A stretch of DNA of 64,000 nucleotides from Haplomitrium mnioides (taxonomy: Eukaryota; Marchantiophyta; Haplomitriopsida; Calobryales): NCBI GenBank assembly GCA_049999725.1, contig JBNGIS010020714.1, positions 20,522 to 84,521 on the forward strand, written 5' to 3'. Of the stretch, positions 20,967-30,861 are shown in pieces; the first letter of the stretch is position 1, and each line of letters begins with the position of its first letter. Both the position numbers and the translations under genes were made by a program. The notes beneath the pieces were generated by a model. It saw only the letters and a list, made by a program, of their open reading frames with translations. It was not told the DNA's origin and searched no databases.

Positions 20967-21428
20967 TCAGACCCTCCCGTCCCCAATGTATCCAAAATCA
21001 GTGCCAATGTTATGACATGTGCTTATATTGGTGGGCACTCCTATGAAATCTTTAAGGAATCCTTCAATGAACTGATACCAACTTCCAACTGAAAACCGCA
21101 AATCTTTCAATTGATGGGTATCTACTCTCAACGATGATCCCCGACAAGAAATAACCAGCAGGCCTCTGGACAGACCGTAACTTTCAACCCTACACATTTG
21201 TCAAGAAGTACAATTTTCATAAACACTCTGCGTGTTACGAACTGGAATGAGGGAATGAGATCAACGAACAAAGAATTGAACGTACATTCCTAAATCACGC
21301 TGCAGCAGAATGCACAGACAAGAGTAAAGGTCCTGCAACTCCACAAACCTTGCAGCTTCAGACTTCGCAATAAAGCCATCATCACGGTCCCAAACAAACG
21401 AATATTCGGAAAGAAAGCAAAAGATCAT
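20967..21428 (-). CDS. TEN1-like OB-fold protein (CST complex), C-terminus divergent
   Basis: Two exons are inferred: 21428-21286 with donor AAT|GTACGT, and 21189-20967 with acceptor GTGTAG. They join in frame as LGMVESYGLSRGLL. The core, reading SLRVDTHQLKDL then FSVGSWYQFI, has the spacing and residues I recall for plant TEN1 (MDO1 in Arabidopsis), the small subunit of the CTC1-STN1-TEN1 telomere complex. Similarity ends after YQFI: the last ~30 residues do not look like the family, so the 3' end is truncated, mis-spliced here or replaced. The frame continues upstream to a GTG; the first in-frame ATG is 21428. It lies 50 bp upstream of the VPS3 start on the same strand. Assignment is from remembered family features, not a search. 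Confidence 0.5.
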
Positions 21429-21449
21429 TTCCACCGCTCTTTCATCCAC

Positions 21450-21780
21450 CGTTCACACTAGTTTTTGGCCAAATCGAGTTTGGCGTTTAGTAGCCCCTAG
21501 AAAAGGGAAATAGTCTTGTAGCACGCACTGTTTTGCTATATACCAACTGCCTAATATATTGTTATTATTTTATTATAGTTGACCACTAATGAGTGCCGGT
21601 AGTAGTTCATAACGAAGTGCAATTAGATCAATTTGAAAAATAATTTTTGAAATATTAGTTAATACTAAAATTAACTTTAAAAAAAAAAGGTTTTGAAATA
21701 CTATTGGAGTATCAACATTATCTTTGACTCTCAATGCCATCACCCAAATATACTTATAATGAACTTTTTTTAGAGGATTA
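21450..21780. other. AT-rich spacer upstream of TEN1-like gene
   Basis: This is likely the promoter side of the minus-strand gene pair. No clear TATA box or transposon can be assigned. Confidence 0.4.
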
Positions 21781-22170
21781 TATCAAAAATCAAAGTATGT
21801 AGATTTTAGTATTTGAAGCAACAACCACATGAAAAGTTGAACAATCAAAGAACCAAATAACCTAAAGCTTTGCAAACATATGAAGGAGTTGATTTTGAAG
21901 TTGCACAAGTAAGAGTTGACTAGAGTTGACTTAAAGAGGTTCAAAATCTGTTCAATAAAGAGCATGCTTGTGCGAGATGATGATGAATCAATGATAGAAG
22001 TATAGATGCACAAAGTAAGCCTGAATGAAAGAGATTTGCAAGGAAAATCATGATAATGAACTTACATGTGCAAAATCAAGATAAAAATTCAAGAAAAAAA
22101 TGCAAAACATCAATGTTGAAGTAGAATTTTAAACCTACAAAGTTTAATGAAGTTACAATAACTAAGCTCT
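21781..22170. repeat. Unclassified interspersed repeat T, left copy
   Basis: About 350 bp are shared with 31270-31640 in the same orientation, for example the string ATCAATGTTGAAGTAGAA near 22109 and 31589. It is non-coding and flanks the truncated P5 element on its 3' side. Confidence 0.6.
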
Positions 22171-22262
22171 TGTAACTTTTGTCGAAAGCCGTCACTAGTT
22201 GCTTTATCAAAATGTAATATACTAGCATTTGCTATCTCTAGTGTATTTATTCAATGATCTGG

Positions 22263-22701
22263 TATAAAAGAATCTCAAATACCAAATCCAAATGAGTAAG
22301 AACTCATGGTGAACTCTAATAGAATTCTTCAACCAAAAGCAACTCAAGGTCCAAACTAAGACCAAAAGTGCAAGCAAAAGCAAAGCAACCAAAGAACCCA
22401 AGTGATTCGAGAAGAACTCCATAATAAGGAGTGGAGCTAAGAAGCCCTTCTATTTATACAAGAGAAGAGGGTGTCCTTCCTCTTTCTTCACTTACAATTA
22501 ACTTCTAATTCTAGCTCTAAATGTGACTCTTAACCAAAAGTGACTTCGAAAAAAAGTAACCTAAAAGTGACTCTCTACCAAAGTGAACTCAAAGACAAGT
22601 AATCTCATCTTAACCCTAAAAGTGACTTACTACCACTACCATTTTCTTCACTCCTCTCTATTTTTTTATAGATAGCACAACCTTATGCTTGTACTATAAC
22701 A
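22263..22701 (-). repeat. 3' LTR of P2
   Basis: The LTR is 439 bp, paired with 23116-23549. Its outer terminus has TA in place of TG. Confidence 0.88.
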
Positions 22702-23115
22702 TAATCCTTGCCTTCTAGTCGATGACGTTCTCGTTATTGCCGCAACTTTCAAAAAGTTTAATAGCTTCTTGAGCATTCTTAAGATTTGAAGAATGTTCCC
22801 AAGTAGCATCATGAAGTGGATATCCTTTCCACAAAACCTTGTACTGAACTTTTGGATGTTGTTGGAGTTTATCTCTAGGTAATCCAATTTCATGATGGGC
22901 AAGCTGTTAAAAAGAAAAGACAACTCTTCCCGGAGCCCTCGCCGATGTCTCTGGATTCACCCATAAGTCTCTTCTTCTTAAAACATTTCTCTTTCTTTTA
23001 TTCCCACTTCCAAAATGCGTGAAAGATGTTCAAGTTGTTGTTTCATTGCTTGAATCACCTCCTCTTGACTCTCCATATAGCTCATGCCAAAAACGAACCG
23101 TGGCTCTTATACCAA

Positions 23116-23549
23116 TGTAAAAGAATCTCAAAGACCGAATCCAAATGAGTAAGAACTCATGGTGAAATCTAATAGAGTTCTTCAACCAAAAGAAACTCAA
23201 GGTCCAAGCTAAAACCAAGAGTACAAGCCAAAAGCCAAGCAGCCAAAGAACCCAAGTGATTCGAGAGGAACTCCAGAATGAGTAGTGGCGCTAAGAAGCC
23301 CTTCTATTTATACAAGAGAAGAGGGTGTCCTTCCTCTTTCTTCACTAACAAGTCACTTTTAATTTCAGCCTTAAATGTGACTCTCTACTAAAAGTGACTT
23401 CGAAAGCAAGTAATCTAAAAGTGACTCTCTACCAAAGTGACTTCAAAGATAACTAATCCAATCTTAACCTTAAAAGTGACTCACTACCACTTCCTTCACT
23501 CCTCTATATTTTCTTATAAATAGCACAACCTTATGCTTGTACTATTACA
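23116..23549 (-). repeat. 5' LTR of P2
   Basis: The LTR is 434 bp, opening TGTAATAGTACAAGCATAAG and ending GATTCTTTTACA on the minus strand. It contains repeated AAGTGACT/AGTCACTT motifs and TATAAATAGAAGG. The adjacent primer site is TTGGTATAAGAGCCACGG. Confidence 0.9.
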
Positions 23550-23554
23550 TCCGG

Positions 23555-24132
23555 TCTTCAAGACAATACATCATGAATAGTGTGGAACCTTCCCGGCTTG
23601 TACTCCAAGTTGAAATCAAAGAGTTGTAGTTGATCTTTCCATCGATGATGACAACTTGTTATATTTTCCAAGTGAATTTCTTGAAGCAATGGCTTGTGGT
23701 CTGTGAGCATAAGTATAGGTTTGCCGAAAAGATAATGTCTTCATACCTTGGTAGCATAAACCATTGCTAATTGCTCTCGATCTCTTGCAAAATAATTTCT
23801 CTCCGTCGCATTCAATCGGCGTGACATGAATGCAATTGGATGAAGTCCATCTTCAAACTTTTGCTGTAAAACCCCTCCAATAGCAAAATTAGAAGCATCA
23901 AAATCAACTATACAATGCCTCTTTATATCATACGGTTGTAGAATTGGACAAGATATCACCGCATCCTTGAGTTGTTGAAATGCCACTTGCTCTTTGGTCG
24001 TTCATTTGAACTTTGCATCCTTCCCTTTTTAAATCCGTAAGCAATGCAGCAATATGAGCATAATAATAAATGAATCTTTGATAAAAACTTGCTAATCCAT
24101 TAAAAGCTCCAACATTCTTTGCATCATTTGGT
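23555..24132 (-). pseudogene. P5 RNase H region
   Basis: It continues RT after the Q1 insertion (LASFYQRFIYYYAHIAALL) into RNase H: HCIVDFDASNFAIGGVLQQ, HPIAFMSRRLNATERNY and, after a stop, a TDHKPLL-type motif. It is cut by P2 at the FHTIHDVLS segment. Confidence 0.8.
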
Positions 24133-24248
24133 GTTGGTGTAACGATCACTAAATTTAGTAAGCCACATCTAAAAATAATATCAACTATGTCTAGAAAGCT
24201 ATTATTAAGTTAGAGTAGCAAAAAGAAATTGCTATTATAGAGAGATAG

Positions 24249-24437
24249 ACACGTGGCACGAGGAGAGAAAGTCAATGAATTAAAGTGAAAGAGGGAGTCT
24301 AAATAGACTACTTTAGAAGAAGATAAATGACACGTGGCAAGCGGAGAATTAAAGTAAAGAGAAGGTTCTAAAGATAAGAACACGTGGCAAAAGGAGAACT
24401 AAAGAGATGGAAGGTTCTAAGGATAAAGACACGTGGC
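24249..24437 (+). promoter_or_regulatory. Four G-box/ABRE-like motifs in Q1 LTR
   Basis: ACACGTGGC occurs at 24249-24257, 24330-24338, 24380-24388 and 24429-24437, the last three spaced about 50 bp apart within an imperfect tandem unit (GGTTCTAAAGATAAGAACAC...). CACGTGGC is the core bound by plant bZIP factors of the ABA/stress response. Function is inferred from the motif only. Confidence 0.65.
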
Positions 24438-24565
24438 AAAAGGAGAACAAAAGTAAAGGGTGGTCTAATTAGAGTGAGAGAGAAAAGAGGGGTCCAATTA
24501 GAAGAGGATAGAAAAGGAACCAATAGGGTTCCTCCATATATGTAAGCAAAGTGCTTTCTCTCAAG

Positions 24566-24574
24566 TATATAAAG
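24566..24574 (+). promoter_or_regulatory. TATA box of Q1 LTR
   Basis: TATATAAAG lies about 130 bp before the LTR end and is preserved in the Q3 and 3' LTR copies. It is expected to set the U3/R start. Confidence 0.7.
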
Positions 24575-24705
24575 AAGGGAGAGTGCCTTGTTTGGCATCT
24601 CTTACCTTGTGGGTTCTTGAAGTTCTTGTGCGCTTCTCTTATACTAACTTGTATATGTTGTATTTGTGCTAACTTGTGTGTGTAATGTGGGTGTGTAGTA
24701 TTACA

Positions 24706-24722
24706 AATGTATCAGAGCTTGG
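24706..24722 (+). other. Primer-binding site of Q1 (tRNA-Met type)
   Basis: AATGTATCAGAGCTTGG lies immediately after the LTR and resembles TGGTATCAGAGC, complementary to plant initiator tRNA-Met. Confidence 0.75.
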
Positions 24723-24908
24723 TCTTCTCTAAAGAGTGTGGATTACCCCTCTTTGGAGAAGTACTTAAGAGCTTTTTGAGTAGTGGAATCTCCACTTTGC
24801 ATTGACTCCATTAGAGTTAAACTATCAAGTTTTCATGAATAAAAGATAGTGGATATCCCATCCTTTGTACATGAAGATAAGAAGTTTGACTTGATGCTAT
24901 GGTAGCCA

Positions 24909-25320
24909 ATGGATAGAGGAGCATTCGTACCTCCTAGAATTCTTCTATTAAATCATTTTAACATTTATGTGTTCAATATTGACAAACATTTCTTTCGTCA
25001 ATTTCTAGTGTATAACTTTGGCGATGATTTTATGGTTTTGTGATGGAATCAAGAGAACCTGTGGTAAACTATGGTGTTATATGGGAGTGTTTTATTTATA
25101 TTTTGTGGTAGAGAGAAAATTGGATTTGAACCAAGCTCTTCTAGAAGAGTTCAACTCCAACTGTCATATTTCTATTAGAGTAACGTCTAGGCAAACGCAA
25201 CATGATTTTCTTGTTCGTAAGTTTGGAGAGAGGTTCTGTAATGTTGTGTTGGTACCCTCTAAACCTTTTATTTTACCTATTCTTCACAATTGGAATGTGT
25301 ATATATTTGTGTTTGTATAA
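24909..25320 (+). pseudogene. Two leader ORFs of Q1 upstream of gag
   Basis: Leader ORF 1 starts at 24909 (MDRGAFVPPRILLLNHFNIY) and is frameshifted near 25034. Leader ORF 2 occupies 25120-25320 (66 codons, open; its ATG has become TTG) and ends 32 bp before gag. Related ORFs of the same lengths exist in Q3 and Q4. I recognise no domain in either. Confidence 0.5.
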
Positions 25321-25352
25321 GTTTTAGAGGGTTAAAACTGTAACAGAACAAC

Positions 25353-26321
25353 ATGGATGCTAACTCCAACAGTCTTGAAGAAGGAGTGTGGATGATAGCA
25401 AAGTTGGAAGAGCTTCAAGCAGCTTTTATAGCAAGCCAGCAACAAACAAACATGTTGATGGCAGAAATGGTGAAAATGCGACTACAACAAGAAAGTGTAG
25501 AAGGAAGTCGGGAGACGTTACTTCAGAAAATGAGTAAGTTGTGTAAAGTAGAGCCCTATGGAGGAAATCGCACAGTTGGCATCGTAAAAAGATGGGTTTA
25601 TCGAATGGAGGTTCACATGTCATATTATCCAAATGCTTCGGATTTGGAGAAAGGATTGTTTGCAAGATCATTCTTAACAGAGCACGCATCAATATGGCTA
25701 CAAGGTTGGGAGCGACAGAAAAATACACCAGGAGAACAACTTTTGTGGAGTAGTTTAAAAGAAGGTTTGCTCCAAAATTTTAAAGCAGTGGATTTTATAT
25801 TGACCGCAAGAACGAAGCTTTGCGAGTTAGAGCAGCAAGGAAGTGTTGCAAGATACATTGAGGAATTTCGAAGCCTGCAAGCTCAAATCAAAGATATGAG
25901 CCCAACAGAGACCCTTGACAAATTTTTGCAAGGGTTAAAGAGAAAGATTAGATGAGAGGTTATGATGCGCAATCCAAAAGACGTAAATGAAGTTATTTCA
26001 TTTGCTCAACGAATTGAATGGACACTAGGAATTGTGCAAACTGGAGGAAACTATGGCCTCATGCCTATAGAGTTGGGGAATATAAAAAGAAGAGAATTTC
26101 ATCACCCAAATCACCAAAAAATGGGACCACAACAAACTAATGAAAAGAGGATGGATGATCGACGAGAAACTCGAACATGCTACAATTGTGGTCGGGTAGG
26201 ACACATTGCACCAAATTGTAGAGCAGTGCAGCGCAATCAATGGCGAGTATTTTGGCGGCCTCTCCATAACATCAACAATGAAAGGGATGAAGAAGGTCAG
26301 GGAAACGATGGGCACCAGTAA
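25353..26321 (+). pseudogene. Q1 gag polyprotein with CCHC knuckle
   Basis: This is a structural nucleocapsid protein. Its order is a Gln-rich N-terminal coil (LEELQAAFIASQQQTNML), a capsid-type region (residues ~60-230, including FLTEHASIWLQGWE and SVARYIEEFRSLQ), a basic linker and the zinc knuckle CYNCGRVGHIAPNC at about residues 272-285. One TGA (25953-25955) splits an otherwise single frame. The start is ATG 25353. The frame stops at 26321, after which protease is in a damaged continuation. Confidence 0.88.
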
Positions 26322-26389
26322 AAAAACCTCGTGGTTTTGCTGGGATGAAGAAGAAAAGCGAAAGCATTTATTATATAGAAAAACAGAAA

Positions 26390-27488
26390 AATGAAGGGTT
26401 TATTGTGGTTGATGGATGGATGGAAGGATCTCCAATAAGAGTTTTGGTGGACTCCAGAGCAAAATAAAATTACTTATCACGAGTGATAGCATTGAAGTTG
26501 AAGTTGCCCCTTGAAAAAGAAGAGCACAAAGTGGTGGAAATGGCAAATAGCCAAAACAAATCTATTGAACGATTATCTCAAAGTATAGCTTTACACATAG
26601 GTAACTATAAAGAGAAGTTGGAGTGGAAGATCACAACATTGGCAAGATATAACGTCATTCTTGGAATGAAGTGGTTACGAAGATATAATCCACAAGTAGA
26701 TTGGAGAAAGAAGACACTTACAACGTCTCAATGGAAGATTTGAGGAGATCAATTACGATCTCATTCAAGACACCTACCCCTATATGTGATTGAAGCAAAT
26801 GCGATCAAAAAGCAAGATGTGGTGTTTTTAAGACTCATACGGGAGCTCACTATTGACAATTAGTACTCAAATCATAATATTCCACATGAATTTCAAGATG
26901 TCTTGAAGGAGTTTAATGACATTTTTCCCAATGATTTGCCCAAGGGTTTGCCTCCAAAATGGTGCATTGACCACAAGATTGAGGTCATTCCAAGAAGTAC
27001 TCCACCATGCAAAGCACCATATTGTTTGCCTCCTCATGAACTGGAGGAATGCAAATCTCAAATTACGGAATTGTTGGAAAAAGTATTCATTAAACCCATA
27101 ATTTCTCCTTATGGTGCACTAGTACTATTTGTGAAAAAGAAGGATGGAAGTGTGAGGATGTACATCGATTATCGAGCACTCAATCAACAAACGGTGAAAA
27201 TTAAATATCCATTGCCAAGGATGGATGACTTATTTGATCAACTTCAAGGAGCAAATTACTTTACAAAGTTGGACTTGAGAAGCGGATACAATCAAATTCG
27301 AATCGCAGAAGGTGATGTGCAAAAAACAGCATTTTGAAGTCGATACGGGCATTTTGAATATCTTGTTATGCTTTTTGGATTAACCAATGCTACTACAACA
27401 TTTATGAGTCTTATGAATAATATTTTTTGATCTTATTTGGATAAGTTTGTTTTTGTCTTTTTGGATGATATTCTCATTTACAGCAAGA
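26390..27488 (+). pseudogene. Q1 protease-reverse transcriptase relic
   Basis: The aspartic protease region near 26440 reads VDSRAK where VDSGA is expected, so its catalytic motif is lost. RT follows: [54 protein letters not shown] (about 27255-27315), and [11 protein letters not shown] at about 27450-27485. Stops occur at about 26742, 26860, 27337 and 27427. The frame ends at the fold-back scar. Confidence 0.85.
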
Positions 27489-27589
27489 GGTTGTAGCATT
27501 GGTTAATCCAAAAAGCATAACAAGATATTCAAAAGTGGATTGGCAACGGTTGTAAGAGATTGGAGGTTTATTACAACCGTTGCCAATCC
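27355..27589 (+). repeat. Fold-back scar: two inverted repeats inside Q1 pol
   Basis: A ~40-bp segment (about 27353-27393, GAATATCTTGTTATGCTTTT...) returns inverted at about 27493-27535. Immediately after, GGATTGGCAACGGTTGTAA (27537-27555) returns as a perfect inverse at 27571-27589. The scar replaces RNase H and the integrase N-terminus. Confidence 0.85.
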
Positions 27590-28690
27590 CGAATCGGCAA
27601 TGGGAACATATAAGTATGGATATTGTGTGTGAGTTACCACATACTTCTACGGGTTATGATGCTATTGTTGTTTTTGTGGATAAACTTAGCAAAATGATTC
27701 ATATTCGTCTGACTACCAAATCAGTGACAGCACCGGAGTTAGCACAAATTTATTTGGAAGTTGTTTACTCTCATCATGGTATCTCCAAAGTGATTATCTC
27801 CGACTATGGCACTCAATTACCAGTATATTTTGGTGCACAATATTTGGTCTTCTCAAAACTAAATTGGCTATGTCTACTACTTATCATCCTAAATCGGATG
27901 GTCAAACTGAACAGGCCAACCGCATTATTGAAGACATGTTGCGAGCTTTTACTTTGGAAGAGCAAGAGGAATAGGATTGGTTGCTACCTCTTGTGGAGTT
28001 CTCTTACAATAACTCCATCAACAGCTCTACACAAGCCACGTCTTTCTTTTTTATGTATGGTGAGCATCCAACTACTCTATCTAATCTTCATTCTGCATCG
28101 GCCTCTAAGAGTCCAGCTACCAATGATTTCCTCCATCGGCTACACCACGGCATCCAACGTGCCAAGGGAAAACTTGAAGTCGCTCGCAATCGCCAAAAAC
28201 AATATGTTGATGCTCATTTTCGTGAAGTGACCTTTGCTGTAGGTGACCAAGTATGGCTCTCTACATCCAATCTTCCTTTGCTTCGCTCTCGTAAGCTATC
28301 TGCTTACTTTATCGGACCATTTGCTATTTTCGCTCATATTGGTGAAGTGGTATATCAACTTGTTTTACCTCCTCACATGAAGATTCATCCGGTCTTTCAT
28401 GTCTCTTTATTACGTGCTTTTGTCCCTCGCTCTACCACCTTCACTTGTAACCAAGAACCCTCTCCACCACTTGAGCTTATTGATTGTCATGAGGAATTTG
28501 AGGTGGAACAACTCTTGAAGAAACGCACACGACGTCGAGGCCATTGTGAGATTGTAGAGTACTTGGTTCGTTAGAAAAGCTACCCTCTTTATGAAGCTAC
28601 TTGGGAGCCATTGGAGAATTTGGCCAATGCCTCTACACTTGTTCACTCTTTTGAAAACTCTCTTACTCGCAACGAGGACGTTGCCTCTTA
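27570..28690 (+). pseudogene. Q1 integrase catalytic core and chromodomain
   Basis: The core begins PIPNRQWEHISMDIV, with the first catalytic Asp in MDIV and another in the ISDYGTQ motif. A frameshift near 27860 and a stop at about 27974 follow. ORF 27981-28574 carries the C-terminal part (YFIGPFAIFAHIGEVVYQL, HPVFHVSLLRAF) and a chromodomain (EVEQLLKKRTRRRGHCEIVE, stop at 28574 replacing Trp, then SYPLYEATWEPLENL). The chromodomain marks a chromovirus, a clade whose integrase can be guided to heterochromatin. Confidence 0.88.
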
Positions 28691-28704
28691 AAAGGGAGGA
28701 GGAT

Positions 28705-29271
28705 TGTAGCGGTCACTAACTTTAGTAAGCCACATCTAAAAATAATGTCAACTATGTCTAGAAAGCTATTACTAAGTTAAAGTAGCAAAAAGCAATTGCT
28801 ATTATAGAGATATAGACACGTGGCATGATGAGAGAAAGTCAACGAATTAAAGTGAAAGAGGGAGTCTAGATAGACTACTTTAGAAGAGGATAAGAGCACG
28901 TGGCAAGTGGAGAATTAAAGTAAAGAGAAGGTTCTAAAGATAAGAACACGTGGCAGAAGAAGAACTAAAGAGATGGAAGGTTCTAAGGATAAGGACACGT
29001 GGCAAAAGGAGAACAAAAGTAAAGGGTGGTCCAATTAGAGTGAGAGAGAAAAGAGGGGTCCAATTAGAAGAGGATAGAAAAGGAACCAATGGGGTTCCTC
29101 CACCTATGTAAGCAAAGTGCTTTCTCTCAAGTATATAAAGAAGGGAGAGTGTCTTGTTTGGCATCTCTTACCTTGTGGGTTCTTGAAGTTCTTGTGCGCT
29201 TCTCTTGTGCTAGCTTGTATATATTGTACTTGTGCTAACTTGTGTGTGTAATGTGGGTGTATAGTGTTAGA
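28705..29271 (+). repeat. 3' LTR of Q1
   Basis: The LTR is 567 bp with G-box repeats at 28816, 28896 (GCACGTGGC), 28946 and 28995. It ends GTGTTAGA, so the terminal CA has become GA. Confidence 0.9.
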
Positions 29272-29276
29272 GTTGG

Positions 29277-29966
29277 CCACTCTGCAATAGCATTAATTTT
29301 CTCTTCCTCCATTTTGATGCCATCTGCATACACTTTATGCCCTAGATAAGTCACCTCTTGCTTCCAAAACTCACACTTAGACTTCTTGCAATAAAACTTC
29401 CAATTACGTAGTCGTTGTAGAACATTCTTAAGATGAGCACGATGCTCAACTTCACTTTTACTAAAGATAATGATATCATCCAAAAATACCAACACTGATT
29501 TATCCAATAACCCATCAAAAACTCAATGCATTTGATCCATAAATATCGTCGGAGCATTAGTAAGACCAAATGTAAGAACTTTCCACTCAAAATGCCCATA
29601 CCTTGTGCGAAAAGCTATCTTTGGTACATGACTTGGCTTGATTGGAATTTGCCAATAGCCACTTCAAAGATCCAACTTAGAAAAGAATCATGCACCACTC
29701 AATTAATCCAACAAATCATCAATATGAGGTAGAAGATAGGCATTCTTCATCGTTTGATTGTTCAATCCTCGATAATTTGTACAAAGACAAAATCCACTAT
29801 CTTTCTTTGGTACAAAGAATACTAAAGCAGTACTGTGTTGAATGAAATCATTGCCAACAAGATCTGTCAATGCTTTTCGAAGCTTCTCTAATTCTTGTGG
29901 TAATTTCCAATATATAAGTCGATTATAAAGAGTGCTTCTCGGTATCAACTCAATCGAAAAAAGCAT
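29277..29966 (-). pseudogene. P5 reverse transcriptase, first part
   Basis: It encodes FVPKKDSGFCLCTNYRGLN and, after breaks, VFLDDIIIFSK (the FLDD form of the RT active site) followed by TYLGHKVYADGIKM. It is cut at 29277 by Q1. Confidence 0.8.
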
Positions 29967-30184
29967 TCCTCAATCGTTTGGTAACCTCTTTGGCAAAGCC
30001 TCCGGAAACACATCCAAAAACTCTTTCAAAATATTGTTTATCATTAAGATAGGCGTACTTTTTTCCCCCTCCTTACTCAAGTCTATGATGGACTTAATCC
30101 AAACAGAAAAGATAGGCAATTCTTGCGCCCCTGAATTCTTGTCAGAATTTTAATTCCATTAGAGCTTGCAAATTTTGGAGAATG

Positions 30185-30860
30185 CTATTCGAATGGTTGA
30201 GGATGAGATCTAACTTTTGTAGCCGTGAGTAATGATTCATGTTGTTCTGCCATATGCATTGCTTCTTCTGATTGAGTAGGCTCTCTCATAGTAACTTCTA
30301 TTCTCATGTGATGCTTCAATCCCCAAACAAAACTGTCTAGTGCTTCTTCTTCTCTTGTATCAGGAACTTGCATAATTGTATCATGAAAATGTATCACATG
30401 ACTTCTCATTGTACCAAGTTGCTTCAATTCGGCCAATCGATCTCTTGTTATTTTTGAAGCATTTACAACCTTAAATCTTAAAATCACTCTTTTTTTGAGC
30501 TCATGCCAAGAAACAATAGAAGCAACAAATCCATGTTGTGCTTGTTCTATTTGATATCTCCATCAAGTTTTTGCAACTTCTTCTAATTGGCTTGCCGCAA
30601 ATAGAATTTGTCGACTATTCTCTCTAATGTTTGTAGCTTCAAAATATTGTTCACAATCAAAAATGAAGTTCTCATAAGCACCACAAGTCACCTTTCTATC
30701 ATATATTTTTGGCGTTGGAAATCGCCCATAACTCTTTTTCTTTTATTCCCACTTCCAAAAGGCATGAAAGATGTTCAAGTTGTTGTTCCATTGCTTGCAT
30801 CACCTCCTCTTGACTCTCCATGTAGCTCACACCAAAAAACAAACTATGGTTCTTATACCA
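30185..30860 (-). pseudogene. P5 gag relic
   Basis: It begins MESQEEVMQAMEQQLEHLS and continues into a capsid-like helical region; the tail is in the 30487-30185 frame (ASKITRDRLAELKQLGTMRS). It is collinear with the better gag at 56054. Several frameshifts and stops are present. Confidence 0.75.
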
Positions 30861-30861
30861 A

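Larger units (their letters stand above)
22263..23549 (-). mobile_element. P2: 1.29-kb internally deleted family P element
   Basis: Two LTRs (22263-22701 and 23116-23549, about 435 bp each) flank only ~410 bp. That interior holds the primer site and gag start on the right and the chromodomain end (WKGYPLH-type, near 22820) on the left. Flanks are TCTGG (22258-22262) and TCCGG (23550-23554), a 5-bp duplication differing by one transition. It inserted into the RNase H-to-integrase region of P5. Confidence 0.88.
24138..24705 (+). repeat. 5' LTR of Q1
   Basis: The LTR opens TGTAACGATCAC and ends TAGTATTACA. It contains four ACACGTGGC boxes and a TATA box, described separately. Confidence 0.92.
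24138..29271 (+). mobile_element. Ty3 chromovirus Q1, 5.13 kb, both LTRs and perfect 5-bp duplication
   Basis: Flanking GTTGG occurs at 24133-24137 and 29272-29276. It has a 5' LTR of 568 bp and a 3' LTR of 567 bp, a primer site, leader ORFs, gag, protease/RT, integrase with chromodomain and a polypurine tract (AAAAGGGAGGAGGA, 28690-28703). The interior is about 4.0 kb, against about 5.07 kb in Q4. The missing ~1.07 kb is RNase H plus the integrase N-terminus, replaced by an inverted-repeat scar. It is non-autonomous now. Confidence 0.92.
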
